Assembly: GCF_032814565.1 (NCBI RefSeq)
Contig: NZ_CP136521.1
Span: 682,001-746,000, forward strand
Direction of reading: 5' to 3'
From: Hwangdonia lutea
Lineage (GTDB): Bacteria; Bacteroidota; Bacteroidia; Flavobacteriales; Flavobacteriaceae
DNA length: 64,000 bases
A program made the position numbers and the translations under genes. Below the pieces are notes generated by a model. That model was not told where the DNA came from. It saw nothing but the letters and a program-made list of their open reading frames with translations, and searched no databases. This document shows, piece after piece, positions 37,135 to 45,504 of this stretch (its first letter is position 1; every line of letters starts with the position of its first letter).

Positions 37135-38595
37135 TTATTTTTTAGGTATCGCCTTTAAAATCTCCAAAACAAATCTCCAATATTTTTGAGCCGATGATAT
37201 TTGGGCACGCTCATCGGGTGAATGTGCGCCTTTTATATTGGGCCCAAAACTAATCATATCCATCTCTGGGTAATTTTGCCCGAGAATACCACATTCCAAT
37301 CCAGCATGACAAGCCGCTACATGTGGTTTTTCGCCGTTTAAATCTTCGTACAGCTTTGTCATTACTTTTAAAATGGCAGAATCCATATTGGGTGTCCAAC
37401 CCGGATAATCGCCCGAAAATTCCACTTCGCAACCTGTTAATTCAAAGGTAGCGCGTAGGGTGTTTGCTAAATCGAGTTTTGAACTTTCCACCGAACTACG
37501 TGTTAAACAGCCTATTTTAATGTGACCGTCTTTTACAATAACACGTGCGATGTTATTTGAGGTTTCCACCAAATCGGGTATATCGGCACTCATGCGGTAC
37601 ACGCCATTTAAGGCTGCATACAAAGCCCGTGTTAAACCTTCTTGAACGCCCAAATCCATAATTTTTTGTGGTGTATTAGTTTTAGAAACGGTAATTTCTA
37701 AATCGGGCTCCATGGTTTTAAGCTCTTTTTTTATGGTTTCGGCATGTTGTTTCATCTCCAACACAAAGGCATCCTCATGAATCGCGTCAATAGCAACAAT
37801 GGCTTTACTCTCTCGCGGAATGGCATTGCGTAAACTGCCACCATCAATTTCTGAAATGCGCAACCCGTAATTCTCAAAACCATCAAACAGCACCCTATTC
37901 ATCAATTTATTGGCATTACCCAATCCTTCATGGATTTGCATTCCCGAATGGCCGCCTTGTAAACCTTTCACATTAATTTCGTAGCCTATTTTAAACTCTG
38001 GCGTTTCTTCTTCGTTGTAGGTTCTGGTTGCGGTAACATCTACTCCACCGGCACAACCCACGCCTATTTCGTCATCTTCTTCGGTGTCCAGATTTAAAAG
38101 TATTTCGCCAGTAAGCAATCCGCCTTTTAATCCCATGGCGCCCGTCATACCTGTTTCCTCATCAATGGTAAACAAAGCTTCAATGGCTGGATGCGGAATA
38201 TCGGTGCTTTCTAAAATGGCCATTATGGTGGCAACGCCCAAACCGTTATCGGCCCCCAACGTGGTGCCTTTGGCTTTTACCCAATCGCCCTCAACAAACA
38301 TCTCGATACCCTGGGTATCAAAATCGAAATCGGTGTCGTTATTTTTTTGGTGCACCATATCCAAATGCGATTGCATCACAATGGTTACCCGGTCTTCCAT
38401 TCCTGGGGTTGCCGGCTTTTTAATAATCACGTTGCCCACTTCGTCCTCGATGGTTTCCAAGCCGAGGTTTTTACCAAAGTCTTTCATAAATGCGATAACG
38501 CGTTCTTCTTTTTTCGAGGGTCGTGGTACGGCATTTAAATCGGCGAATTTATTCCAAAGTTGTTGTGGTTGGAGTTGTCTTATTTCTGAGCTCAT
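37135..38595 (-). CDS. pepD: Aminoacyl-histidine dipeptidase (cytosolic nonspecific dipeptidase, M20)
   Basis: A 486-residue di-zinc dipeptidase of family M20. Marks: TIVMQSHLDMVHQKN (first zinc His-x-Asp), GTTLGADNGLGVATIMA (bridging Asp), LFTIDEETGMTGAMGL (catalytic Glu-Glu), GCAGGVDVTAT, LQGGHSGMQIHEGLGNAN in the lid domain, and the late zinc His in SFGPNIKGAHSPDERAQ. Length and motifs agree with PepD, which cleaves Xaa-His dipeptides. It is transcribed alone from the box at 38617. Confidence 0.95.
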   Translation of the reverse strand: MSSEIRQLQPQQLWNKFADLNAVPRPSKKEERVIAFMKDFGKNLGLETIEDEVGNVIIKKPATPGMEDRVTIVMQSHLDMVHQKNNDTDFDFDTQGIEMFVEGDWVKAKGTTLGADNGLGVATIMAILESTDIPHPAIEALFTIDEETGMTGAMGLKGGLLTGEILLNLDTEEDDEIGVGCAGGVDVTATRTYNEEETPEFKIGYEINVKGLQGGHSGMQIHEGLGNANKLMNRVLFDGFENYGLRISEIDGGSLRNAIPRESKAIVAIDAIHEDAFVLEMKQHAETIKKELKTMEPDLEITVSKTNTPQKIMDLGVQEGLTRALYAALNGVYRMSADIPDLVETSNNIARVIVKDGHIKIGCLTRSSVESSKLDLANTLRATFELTGCEVEFSGDYPGWTPNMDSAILKVMTKLYEDLNGEKPHVAACHAGLECGILGQNYPEMDMISFGPNIKGAHSPDERAQISSAQKYWRFVLEILKAIPKK

Positions 38596-38616
38596 TGGTT
38601 TTTGTTTTTAAAGCCT

Positions 38617-38624
38617 CAAAGATA
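38617..38624 (-). promoter_or_regulatory. Minus-7 promoter box TATCTTTG for pepD
   Basis: Perfect TAnnTTTG on the minus strand, 22 bases before the pepD ATG. Confidence 0.7.
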
Positions 38625-38662
38625 CGAATAGCGAACCGGAATACCTTGCCGGTTTTTTTGAA

Positions 38663-38697
38663 AAGACCTGTCAGGTTTTAGAAACCTGACAGGTCTT
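38663..38697. repeat. Nested palindrome AAGACCTGTCAGGTTT copy 2
   Basis: AAGACCTGTCAGGTTT pairs with AAACCTGACAGGTCTT around TAG. It is the arm-swapped partner of 13434-13467. Confidence 0.8.
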
Positions 38698-38735
38698 ACA
38701 AACTAAGCAAATAAAGACAGGCTTTGGCAGCTACT

Positions 38736-38862
38736 CCTGATTGCAGTGGCATCCTTTTTAAAAACAAAATAGAGCTACAACACAGGCAAACTTAATATTG
38801 GCAGATTGCCACGTCGCTTACTCCTCGCAATGACGTTTTTAAAAAGATATAACGGAAAGCAG
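38736..38862 (+). repeat. Dispersed intergenic element with conserved ends, copy 4
   Basis: CTGATTGCAGTGGCATCC with a T-run opens the copy, and AAAAAGATATAACGGAAAGC closes it. The middle again carries GCAGATTGCCACGTCGC with CTCCTCGCAATGACGT (38797-38836), as in copy 1. The 459-base gap 38596-39054 also holds the palindrome at 38663 and promoters on both sides. Confidence 0.7.
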
Positions 38863-39042
38863 GAAGAAACCTTAACACTTAAACAACTGCCGTTGGGTAC
38901 AAATTTTTATTACTTTTTCTTCTGTAAAAAACTAAATTTTGTTTAAAAAAGTACAAAATTTAGTTTCACCTCAGTAACCACTTTGTTAGTCCATATAATT
39001 CTTTCATTTGTCTTTGTAAATTTTCAAATAAAAAATTTCATG

Positions 39043-39050
39043 TACTTTTG
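39043..39050 (+). promoter_or_regulatory. Minus-7 promoter box TACTTTTG for the DUF3810 gene
   Basis: Perfect TAnnTTTG only 4 bases before the ATG at 39055; a start site about 7 bases below it would give a leaderless or nearly leaderless mRNA. Confidence 0.5.
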
Positions 39051-39054
39051 AAAG

Positions 39055-40122
39055 ATGCTAAAGAATAAGAAAACGTTAATTGCACTTTTATTGATTCCGC
39101 AGTATTTTTTTATCAAATTATTATCAAATAATCCGGAATTTGTTGAGGCCTATTACAGCAATGGTTTGTACCCTTTTATTTCGAAAATTTTTAGGTATGT
39201 TTTGGGTTGGTTGCCGTTTTCGTTTGGCGATTTTATTTATGCATTTGCCATTATTTATGCGGTGCGATGGCTGTTTAAAAACAGGAAGCGATTGCGAAAG
39301 GATACCAAGCGGTGGTTGGTTGATGTGGGGGCTGTTTTATCGATTTTTTATTTTGCATTTCATCTGCTTTGGGGGTTGAATTATTACCGACTGCCCTTAC
39401 ATAAAAACCTAAAATTAAACCACGATTACACCACTGAACAGTTGGTTGTGGTGACTAAAAAACTGATTGAAAAATCGAACGCCTATCATTTAAAAATAAC
39501 TGGTAATGATACCGTAAGGGTGGCGGTGCCGTATAGAAAACCTGAAATTTTTAAGCGCACACAAAATGGTTACGACCATTTGAAAGAGACGTTTCCGCAT
39601 TTGGAATATCACCCAAAAAGTGTTAAAAAATCGTTGTTTAGCTATCCGCTAACGTATATGGGTTTTAGCGGTTATTTGAATCCGTTAACCAACGAAGCGC
39701 AGGTGGATGGCTTGATTCCGGTTTATAAATTCCCCACCACTACGGCGCACGAAATTGCACATCAGTTGGGCTATGCCGCCGAAAATGAAGCCAATTTTAT
39801 TGGATTTTTAGCCACTATTAATAACGACGATATTTATTTTAAATACTCGGGTTACACTTTTGGACTGCGGTTTTGTTTGAATGAAATTTACCGACGCGAT
39901 GAAGCCTTGTACGAAACTATTGTTGCCGATGTAAATATTGGTATTTTAAAAAATTATGAGGAAGTCCGTTTATTTTGGGAAGCACACCAAAACCCAACCG
40001 AGCCTTTGTTTAAGCTTTTTTACGGCAATTTTTTAAAAGTTAACAACCAAAGCAAAGGGATGGAAAGTTACAACTACGTTGTGGCCTTATTGGTTAATTA
40101 TTTTGAAGACGCTACCTTGTGA
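39055..40122 (+). CDS. DUF3810 membrane-bound zinc metallopeptidase-like protein
   Basis: A 355-residue protein with three N-terminal hydrophobic segments (TLIALLLIPQYFFIKLL; FGDFIYAFAIIYAVRWLF; VGAVLSIFYFAFHLLWGL), then a soluble domain holding TTAHEIAHQLGYAAENEANF, an HExxH zinc site with a downstream Glu as third ligand. That fits DUF3810, a Bacteroidota family of presumed gluzincin proteases facing the periplasm. Substrate unknown. It appears to be transcribed alone. Confidence 0.88.
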   Translation: MLKNKKTLIALLLIPQYFFIKLLSNNPEFVEAYYSNGLYPFISKIFRYVLGWLPFSFGDFIYAFAIIYAVRWLFKNRKRLRKDTKRWLVDVGAVLSIFYFAFHLLWGLNYYRLPLHKNLKLNHDYTTEQLVVVTKKLIEKSNAYHLKITGNDTVRVAVPYRKPEIFKRTQNGYDHLKETFPHLEYHPKSVKKSLFSYPLTYMGFSGYLNPLTNEAQVDGLIPVYKFPTTTAHEIAHQLGYAAENEANFIGFLATINNDDIYFKYSGYTFGLRFCLNEIYRRDEALYETIVADVNIGILKNYEEVRLFWEAHQNPTEPLFKLFYGNFLKVNNQSKGMESYNYVVALLVNYFEDATL

Positions 40123-40204
40123 TAATGTTAAAAAATTCTTAATACGCCACAACTATCTTCTTAATTTATATCTTTAGAAATTAAACTATTAACTAACCGT
40201 AATA

Positions 40205-43180
40205 ATGATAAAAAAGCAGTTTTTAATTCTGACGCTGTTGTGTAGTTTGTCTGTTTTGTCGCAAGATTATTTTCCTAAAAATGATGGCGTAAAAGCAAAA
40301 AACACCAACTTCACCGCATTTACCAATGCCACAATTTATGTAACGCCCAAAGAGGTTATCAATAAAGGCACCTTGCTTATTCGCGATGGTAAAGTAGTTG
40401 CCACCGGCACCTCAGTTAATATCCCTGAAAACACCGTAACTATTGATGTTTCGGGTAAAAGTATTTATCCATCTTTTATTGATATGTACTCTAGTTTTGG
40501 TGTCGAAAAACCTAAACGTTCGTCAAGTAATAGCAGAACAGCCCAATACGATGCAAGCCGAACAGGGTATTATTGGAACGACCACGTGATGCCCGAAAAC
40601 AAAGCGATCAAGGTTTTTAAATATGATTCGAAATCGGCTTCCGAACTTATTAAAGCTGGTTTTGGCGTTGTAAACACACACATTCAAGATGGCATTGTTA
40701 GAGGGAGCGGAACGCTTGTAGCGCTCAATGAAAATGATGGTAACGAAACAAGGGTTTTGGCTGCGAACTCGGGGCAGTATTTATCTTTTAGAAAAAGCGT
40801 AACCTCCAGTCAGGCCTATCCAAGTTCCATAATGGGTTCTATGGCATTGTTGCGTCAAATGTATTTAGATGCCGATTGGTATGCAAAAGGATTGAGCAAA
40901 ACCAAAGATTTATCGCTTGAAGCTTTAAACCGCAATCAAAGTTTAGTTCAAATCTTCGATGCTGGAAGTCGCGCCAATATTTTAAGAGCCGATAAGGTTG
41001 GTGATGCTCACAACGTGCAATATGTAATTGTGGGTGGCGGCGATGAATACGAGCGTATTAACGAAGTAAAAGCAACAAATGCAGCACTAATTATTCCTAT
41101 TAATTTCCCAAAAGCTTACGATGTTGAAGATCCTTTTTTAGCATCAACACTATCGTTAGGAGATATGAGAGCATGGAATCAAAAACCTGCCAATCCAAAA
41201 ATTCTGGCCGAAAACAACATCAATTTTGCTTTAACGACCCACGATTTAAAATCGCCTAAAGATTTTAAATCCAATCTATTAAAAGCGATTGAATATGGAC
41301 TTTCCAAAGAAAAAGCATTGGAAGCCTTAACAACGATTCCTGCGCAATTATTAGGAAAATCTAATATAATTGGCTCACTTAAAAACGGAAGTCAGGCCAA
41401 TTTTTTAATTACTTCTGGCGATATTTTTGACAAGAAAACGAAACTCTTTGAAAATTGGGTTCAAGGAAAACAGAACGTTATTGAAAATATGAACATCAAA
41501 GATATTACTGGTGATTATGAGTTTTCTATAACCGGAACGCCTTTTAAAATGAACATTAGCGGCGAATTGAAAAAGCCTAAATCTAAAATTACATCGGCTG
41601 AAAAAACCCGTGGTTCTAAAATAAAGTACAGCAACGATTGGGTTCATATTGCTTTTACAACTGCCGATTCTACAAAACAGGAATTTATAAGAATTGCAGC
41701 CACTATCGATGCCAACAAAAACCTAAACGGAAAAGCCATTTTACCTAGCGGAAATGAACTTCCTTTTTATGCGAAACATATTGAAAAGGAATCGACTACA
41801 ACTGAAAAATCAAAAAAAGAGAAAGCATCAGAAATGGTGCTACCGGTTACTTATCCTAATAATTCTTATGGATTTGAAACATTACCAAAGGCCGAAACCC
41901 TACTATTTAAAAATGCTACCGTTTGGACCAACGAAAAAGATGGTATTTTACAAAACACCGATGTGTTGATTAAAAACGGGAAAATCGCAAAAATCGGTCA
42001 AAACCTATCCGATAGAAATGCCAAAGTTATCGATGCCACAGGCAAGCATTTAACCGCAGGAATTATTGATGAACACTCGCATATTGCCACCTCATCGGTG
42101 AATGAAGGCGGACAAAATTCATCGGCCGAAGTGAGTATTGAAGACGCAATCGACGAGACCGATGTTAGCATTTACAGAAATCTTGCCGGTGGGGTTACTT
42201 CCATTCAAATATTACATGGTTCTGCAAATCCCATTGGTGGTCGGTCGGCCATTATCAAATTAAAATGGGGCGAATCGGCAGATAATCTTATCTATGAAAA
42301 CAGTCCGAAATTCATCAAATTCGCACTCGGTGAAAATGTTAAACAAACCCGGGCCCGAACCAATGTCCGTTTTCCGCAATCGCGTATGGGCGTTGAGCAG
42401 GTTTATATGGATTATTTTACCAGGGCCAAGGAATATGATGTTTTAAAGAAAAGTGGCAAACCTTATAGAAAGGATATAGAATTGGAAGTTTTGGCAGAAA
42501 TATTAAACAAAGAACGTTTTATCTCTTGTCATTCTTACGTACAAAGCGAAATAAATATGCTTATGAAAGTTGCCGAAAAATTCAACTTTAACATCAACAC
42601 TTTTACACATATTCTGGAAGGCTATAAAGTAGCCGATAAAATGAAAGCCCACGGTGTTGGCGGTTCCACGTTTAGCGATTGGTGGGCGTACAAATACGAG
42701 GTTAACGATGCCATTCCGTATAACGCAGCCATAATGCACAATGCAGGTGTTACGGTGGCTATTAATAGCGATGATGGTGAAATGTCGCGCCGGTTAAACC
42801 AAGAAGCAGCAAAATCTGTAAAATATGGTGGCATCAGCGAAGAAGAGGCTTGGAAGTTTGTAACGCTAAACCCTGCAAAACTTTTGCATATCGATGATCG
42901 CGTTGGCAGTATTAAAGTTGGGAAAGATGCCGATGTTGTATTGTGGTCAGACCACCCGCTTTCCGTTTACGCCAAAGCCGAAAAAACCCTTATTGAAGGT
43001 GCCGTTTATTTTGATTTGGAAAAAGATAAAGAAAAACGCAAAAAAATAAAAGACGAAAAAAGCACCCTTATTAATATGATGATGCAAGCCAAAAACAAAG
43101 GCTTGAAAACGCAACCTATCAAAAAGAAAGAGAAAGTGTTTTTACACTGCGATTCCATGGATAACGAACACCAACACTAA
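40205..43180 (+). CDS. Exported tandem amidohydrolase (degenerate plus intact domain)
   Basis: A 991-residue protein with signal peptide (MIKKQFLILTLLCSLSVLSQ). Two amidohydrolase-type modules follow. In the first (about 35-430) the place of the metal-binding HxH reads SIYPSFIDMYSSFG, so the ligands are lost. In the second (about 560-970) HxH is present (GIIDEHSHIATSS), as are later ligands in SCHSYVQSE, FTHILEGYK and AINSDDGEMSRR. The second module should be a metal-dependent periplasmic hydrolase, perhaps on cyclic amides or peptides. The next gene, 12 bases on, encodes another relative. Confidence 0.88.
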   Translation: MIKKQFLILTLLCSLSVLSQDYFPKNDGVKAKNTNFTAFTNATIYVTPKEVINKGTLLIRDGKVVATGTSVNIPENTVTIDVSGKSIYPSFIDMYSSFGVEKPKRSSSNSRTAQYDASRTGYYWNDHVMPENKAIKVFKYDSKSASELIKAGFGVVNTHIQDGIVRGSGTLVALNENDGNETRVLAANSGQYLSFRKSVTSSQAYPSSIMGSMALLRQMYLDADWYAKGLSKTKDLSLEALNRNQSLVQIFDAGSRANILRADKVGDAHNVQYVIVGGGDEYERINEVKATNAALIIPINFPKAYDVEDPFLASTLSLGDMRAWNQKPANPKILAENNINFALTTHDLKSPKDFKSNLLKAIEYGLSKEKALEALTTIPAQLLGKSNIIGSLKNGSQANFLITSGDIFDKKTKLFENWVQGKQNVIENMNIKDITGDYEFSITGTPFKMNISGELKKPKSKITSAEKTRGSKIKYSNDWVHIAFTTADSTKQEFIRIAATIDANKNLNGKAILPSGNELPFYAKHIEKESTTTEKSKKEKASEMVLPVTYPNNSYGFETLPKAETLLFKNATVWTNEKDGILQNTDVLIKNGKIAKIGQNLSDRNAKVIDATGKHLTAGIIDEHSHIATSSVNEGGQNSSAEVSIEDAIDETDVSIYRNLAGGVTSIQILHGSANPIGGRSAIIKLKWGESADNLIYENSPKFIKFALGENVKQTRARTNVRFPQSRMGVEQVYMDYFTRAKEYDVLKKSGKPYRKDIELEVLAEILNKERFISCHSYVQSEINMLMKVAEKFNFNINTFTHILEGYKVADKMKAHGVGGSTFSDWWAYKYEVNDAIPYNAAIMHNAGVTVAINSDDGEMSRRLNQEAAKSVKYGGISEEEAWKFVTLNPAKLLHIDDRVGSIKVGKDADVVLWSDHPLSVYAKAEKTLIEGAVYFDLEKDKEKRKKIKDEKSTLINMMMQAKNKGLKTQPIKKKEKVFLHCDSMDNEHQH

Positions 43181-43192
43181 AAATTTATCACA

Positions 43193-44506
43193 ATGAAAAA
43201 TTTAAAACTATCATTTTCACTAATTATCATGTTGTGTGTTTCAATAGTCATGGCACAACAAACACCGGCGGCTAAACAAACCAAGGATTTTGCTATTGTA
43301 GGTGCAACAGCACATATTGGCAACGGCAACGTTATTGATGAAAGCATTATTATTGTTAAAAACGGAAAACTCCATACGGTTGCAGATAAATCTGTTGCTA
43401 AAATAGATTTAGAGGGTATGGATGTTATAAATGCCAATGGCAAACATGTTTACCCTGGGTTTATAATTCCAAATACCACTTTGGGACTTGTTGAAATTGA
43501 TGCCGTAAAAGCATCAGACGACGATGCCGAATTGGGCACCTGGAATCCACACATTAGAAGTTTAATTGCTTATAATGCTGAATCTAAGGTGGTTGAATCC
43601 ATGCGCCCTAACGGTGTACTTTTGGGGCAAATTACACCACGTGGCGGTCGTATTTCTGGCAGCTCATCGGTGGTTCAATTTGATGCTTGGAATTGGGAAG
43701 ATGCTGCAGTAAAAACCGATGAGGGTATTCATATGAATTGGCCTAGTAGCTTTACCAGAGGACGTTGGTGGCTTGGTGAAGACCCTGGGCTAAAACCAAA
43801 CAAAAAATATGCAGAACAAATCACCGAAATTACCAATTATTTTAAGGAAAGTAAGGCCTATAACCAGGGAAATAAGCCAGAGATAAATCTTCCATTTGAA
43901 GCTTTACAAGGTGTTTTTGATGGTTCCAAAACGCTTTACATCAATGTAAACGACGAAAAAGGCATTACCGACGCCGTTCATTTTTCAAAGGAAAATGGCG
44001 TTAAAAACATGGTGATTGTTGGGGGTAGCGATGCTTATAAAGTTACCGATTTATTAAAGCAACATAACATTGCTGTGCTTTTACGACGTGTACATTCGAC
44101 ACCAAGTAGCGATGACGACGATTACGATTTACCTTTTAAAACCGCAAAACTACTAGTCGATAGTGGGGTTTTAGTAGGTTTACAAGTAGCATCTGGCGGA
44201 CGCATGGAACGTATGAACTCAAGAAACCTGCCATTTTATGCGGGCACCACAGTGGCACACGGTTTAACCAAAGCCCAAGCTTTACAGCTAATCACGCTAA
44301 ACTCAGCTAAAATATTGGGTATCGATGCTCACTACGGAAGTTTAGAATCTGGTAAAAGCGCCTCGCTTTTTATTAGCGAAGGCGACGCATTGGATATGCG
44401 CACTAATATAATAGAACATGCCTTTATTGATGGCAGGGAAATTAGCCTTGAAACGCATCAAACCAAACTTTGGAAGCGCTATTCGGAGAAGTATAAAAAT
44501 CAATAA
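43193..44506 (+). CDS. Exported amidohydrolase-like protein lacking the HxH site
   Basis: A 437-residue protein with signal peptide (MKNLKLSFSLIIMLCVSIVM then AQ). The amidohydrolase fold is recognisable at both ends (VGATAHIGNGNVIDESIIIV; ITLNSAKILGIDAHYGSLES, GKSASLFISEGDALD), but the metal motif is KHVYPGFIIPNTTLGLVEID with no HxH. It is probably a catalytically weak or structural partner of the preceding tandem protein, whose first domain shows the same loss. They form one operon ending in a terminator. Confidence 0.85.
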   Translation: MKNLKLSFSLIIMLCVSIVMAQQTPAAKQTKDFAIVGATAHIGNGNVIDESIIIVKNGKLHTVADKSVAKIDLEGMDVINANGKHVYPGFIIPNTTLGLVEIDAVKASDDDAELGTWNPHIRSLIAYNAESKVVESMRPNGVLLGQITPRGGRISGSSSVVQFDAWNWEDAAVKTDEGIHMNWPSSFTRGRWWLGEDPGLKPNKKYAEQITEITNYFKESKAYNQGNKPEINLPFEALQGVFDGSKTLYINVNDEKGITDAVHFSKENGVKNMVIVGGSDAYKVTDLLKQHNIAVLLRRVHSTPSSDDDDYDLPFKTAKLLVDSGVLVGLQVASGGRMERMNSRNLPFYAGTTVAHGLTKAQALQLITLNSAKILGIDAHYGSLESGKSASLFISEGDALDMRTNIIEHAFIDGREISLETHQTKLWKRYSEKYKNQ

Positions 44507-44513
44507 AATAATA

Positions 44514-44541
44514 GGAAGGAGCTTTTAAGCTCCTTTTTTTA
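44514..44541 (+). terminator. Terminator after the amidohydrolase pair
   Basis: AAGGAGCTT and AAGCTCCTT pair with a TT loop and are followed by a T-run. Confidence 0.88.
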
Positions 44542-44555
44542 TGCTATAAAACAAT

Positions 44556-44563
44556 TACTTTTG
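44556..44563 (+). promoter_or_regulatory. Minus-7 promoter box TACTTTTG
   Basis: Perfect TAnnTTTG match 8 bases before the methyltransferase ATG at 44572, again implying a very short leader. Confidence 0.5.
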
Positions 44564-44571
44564 CTATTATT

Positions 44572-45369
44572 ATGATAAAACAAATAACAAGTATACAAAA
44601 CACCTACATAAAACAACTTGCACAGCTAAAAGACAAGTCTCGTGAACGCAAAAAATCAGGCACGTTTTTAATTGAAGGCGAACGTGAAATTTCGCTGGCT
44701 TTAAAAGGTGGCTATGAATTTGAAACGGTATTGTTTTATCCTGAATTATTTTCTATCGAGCAGCTTAACGAATTAACAACTCCACAAACAAATGTTATTG
44801 AGGTTTCAAAAGAAGTCTATCAAAAATTAGCCTATCGTGATACTACTGAAGGTGTTTTAGCCGTAGCAAAAAGCAAAACGAATAGTTTAAACGATTTAAC
44901 TTTTGAAAATAAAAACCCCTTGATTTTAGTTGCCGAAGCTCCTGAAAAACCAGGAAATATCGGAGCCATTTTACGAACTACCGATGCCGCTAATGCAGAT
45001 GCGGTAATTATTGCCAACCCAAAAACCGATTTATACAACCCGAACATCATCCGTTCCAGTGTGGGCTGCGTGTTTACCAATCAAATTGCAACAGCCAGCA
45101 CTACCGATATTATTAACTTTTTAAAAGCACAAAACATTAATATTTACTGTGCGGCGCTGCAAGCCTCGGTTAGTTACCATACCCAAGATTACACAAAACC
45201 CACCGCCCTCGTTATGGGAACGGAAGCCACAGGTTTAAGTAACGAATGGTTAGAAAATTCCACCCAAAATATCATCATTCCCATGCAAGGTGAAATAGAC
45301 TCCATGAATGTGTCGGTTGCAGCCGGAATTCTTATTTTTGAAGCGAAAAGACAACGGGAGTTTAAATGA
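44572..45369 (+). CDS. SpoU/TrmH-family RNA 2'-O-methyltransferase
   Basis: A 265-residue SPOUT methyltransferase. An N-terminal substrate-binding domain (ITSIQNTYIKQLAQLKDKSR, FLIEGEREISLAL) precedes the knotted SAM domain: EKPGNIGAILRTTDAANADA (motif 1), LVMGTEATGLSNEW (motif 2) and IPMQGEIDSMNVSVAAGILI (motif 3). It should methylate a ribose in rRNA or tRNA; the exact site cannot be told from the sequence. A second SPOUT enzyme lies at 51557. Confidence 0.92.
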   Translation: MIKQITSIQNTYIKQLAQLKDKSRERKKSGTFLIEGEREISLALKGGYEFETVLFYPELFSIEQLNELTTPQTNVIEVSKEVYQKLAYRDTTEGVLAVAKSKTNSLNDLTFENKNPLILVAEAPEKPGNIGAILRTTDAANADAVIIANPKTDLYNPNIIRSSVGCVFTNQIATASTTDIINFLKAQNINIYCAALQASVSYHTQDYTKPTALVMGTEATGLSNEWLENSTQNIIIPMQGEIDSMNVSVAAGILIFEAKRQREFK

Positions 45370-45371
45370 TA

Positions 45372-45489
45372 ACGTCATTGTGAGGACGAAGGACGTAACA
45401 ATCTCATAAATTAAAATGAAAACTAATTAATAAACCGTAAAATATTTAACAGATTCCTACGTCGCGTTTAGACGCTCCTCTGAATGACA
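45372..45489. repeat. Dispersed GTCATTG/CAATGAC-type repeat
   Basis: AACGTCATTGTGAGGACGAA with GGACGTAACAATCTC (45371-45405) and ACAGATTCCTACGTCGCG with GCTCCTCTGAATGAC (45449-45488) are the two halves of an inverted repeat. The same words occur inside the elements at 13624 and 38797 and near 47295. It supplies the first possible ATG of the following gene. Confidence 0.65.
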
Positions 45490-45504
45490 AACATTACAAT
45501 TAAT

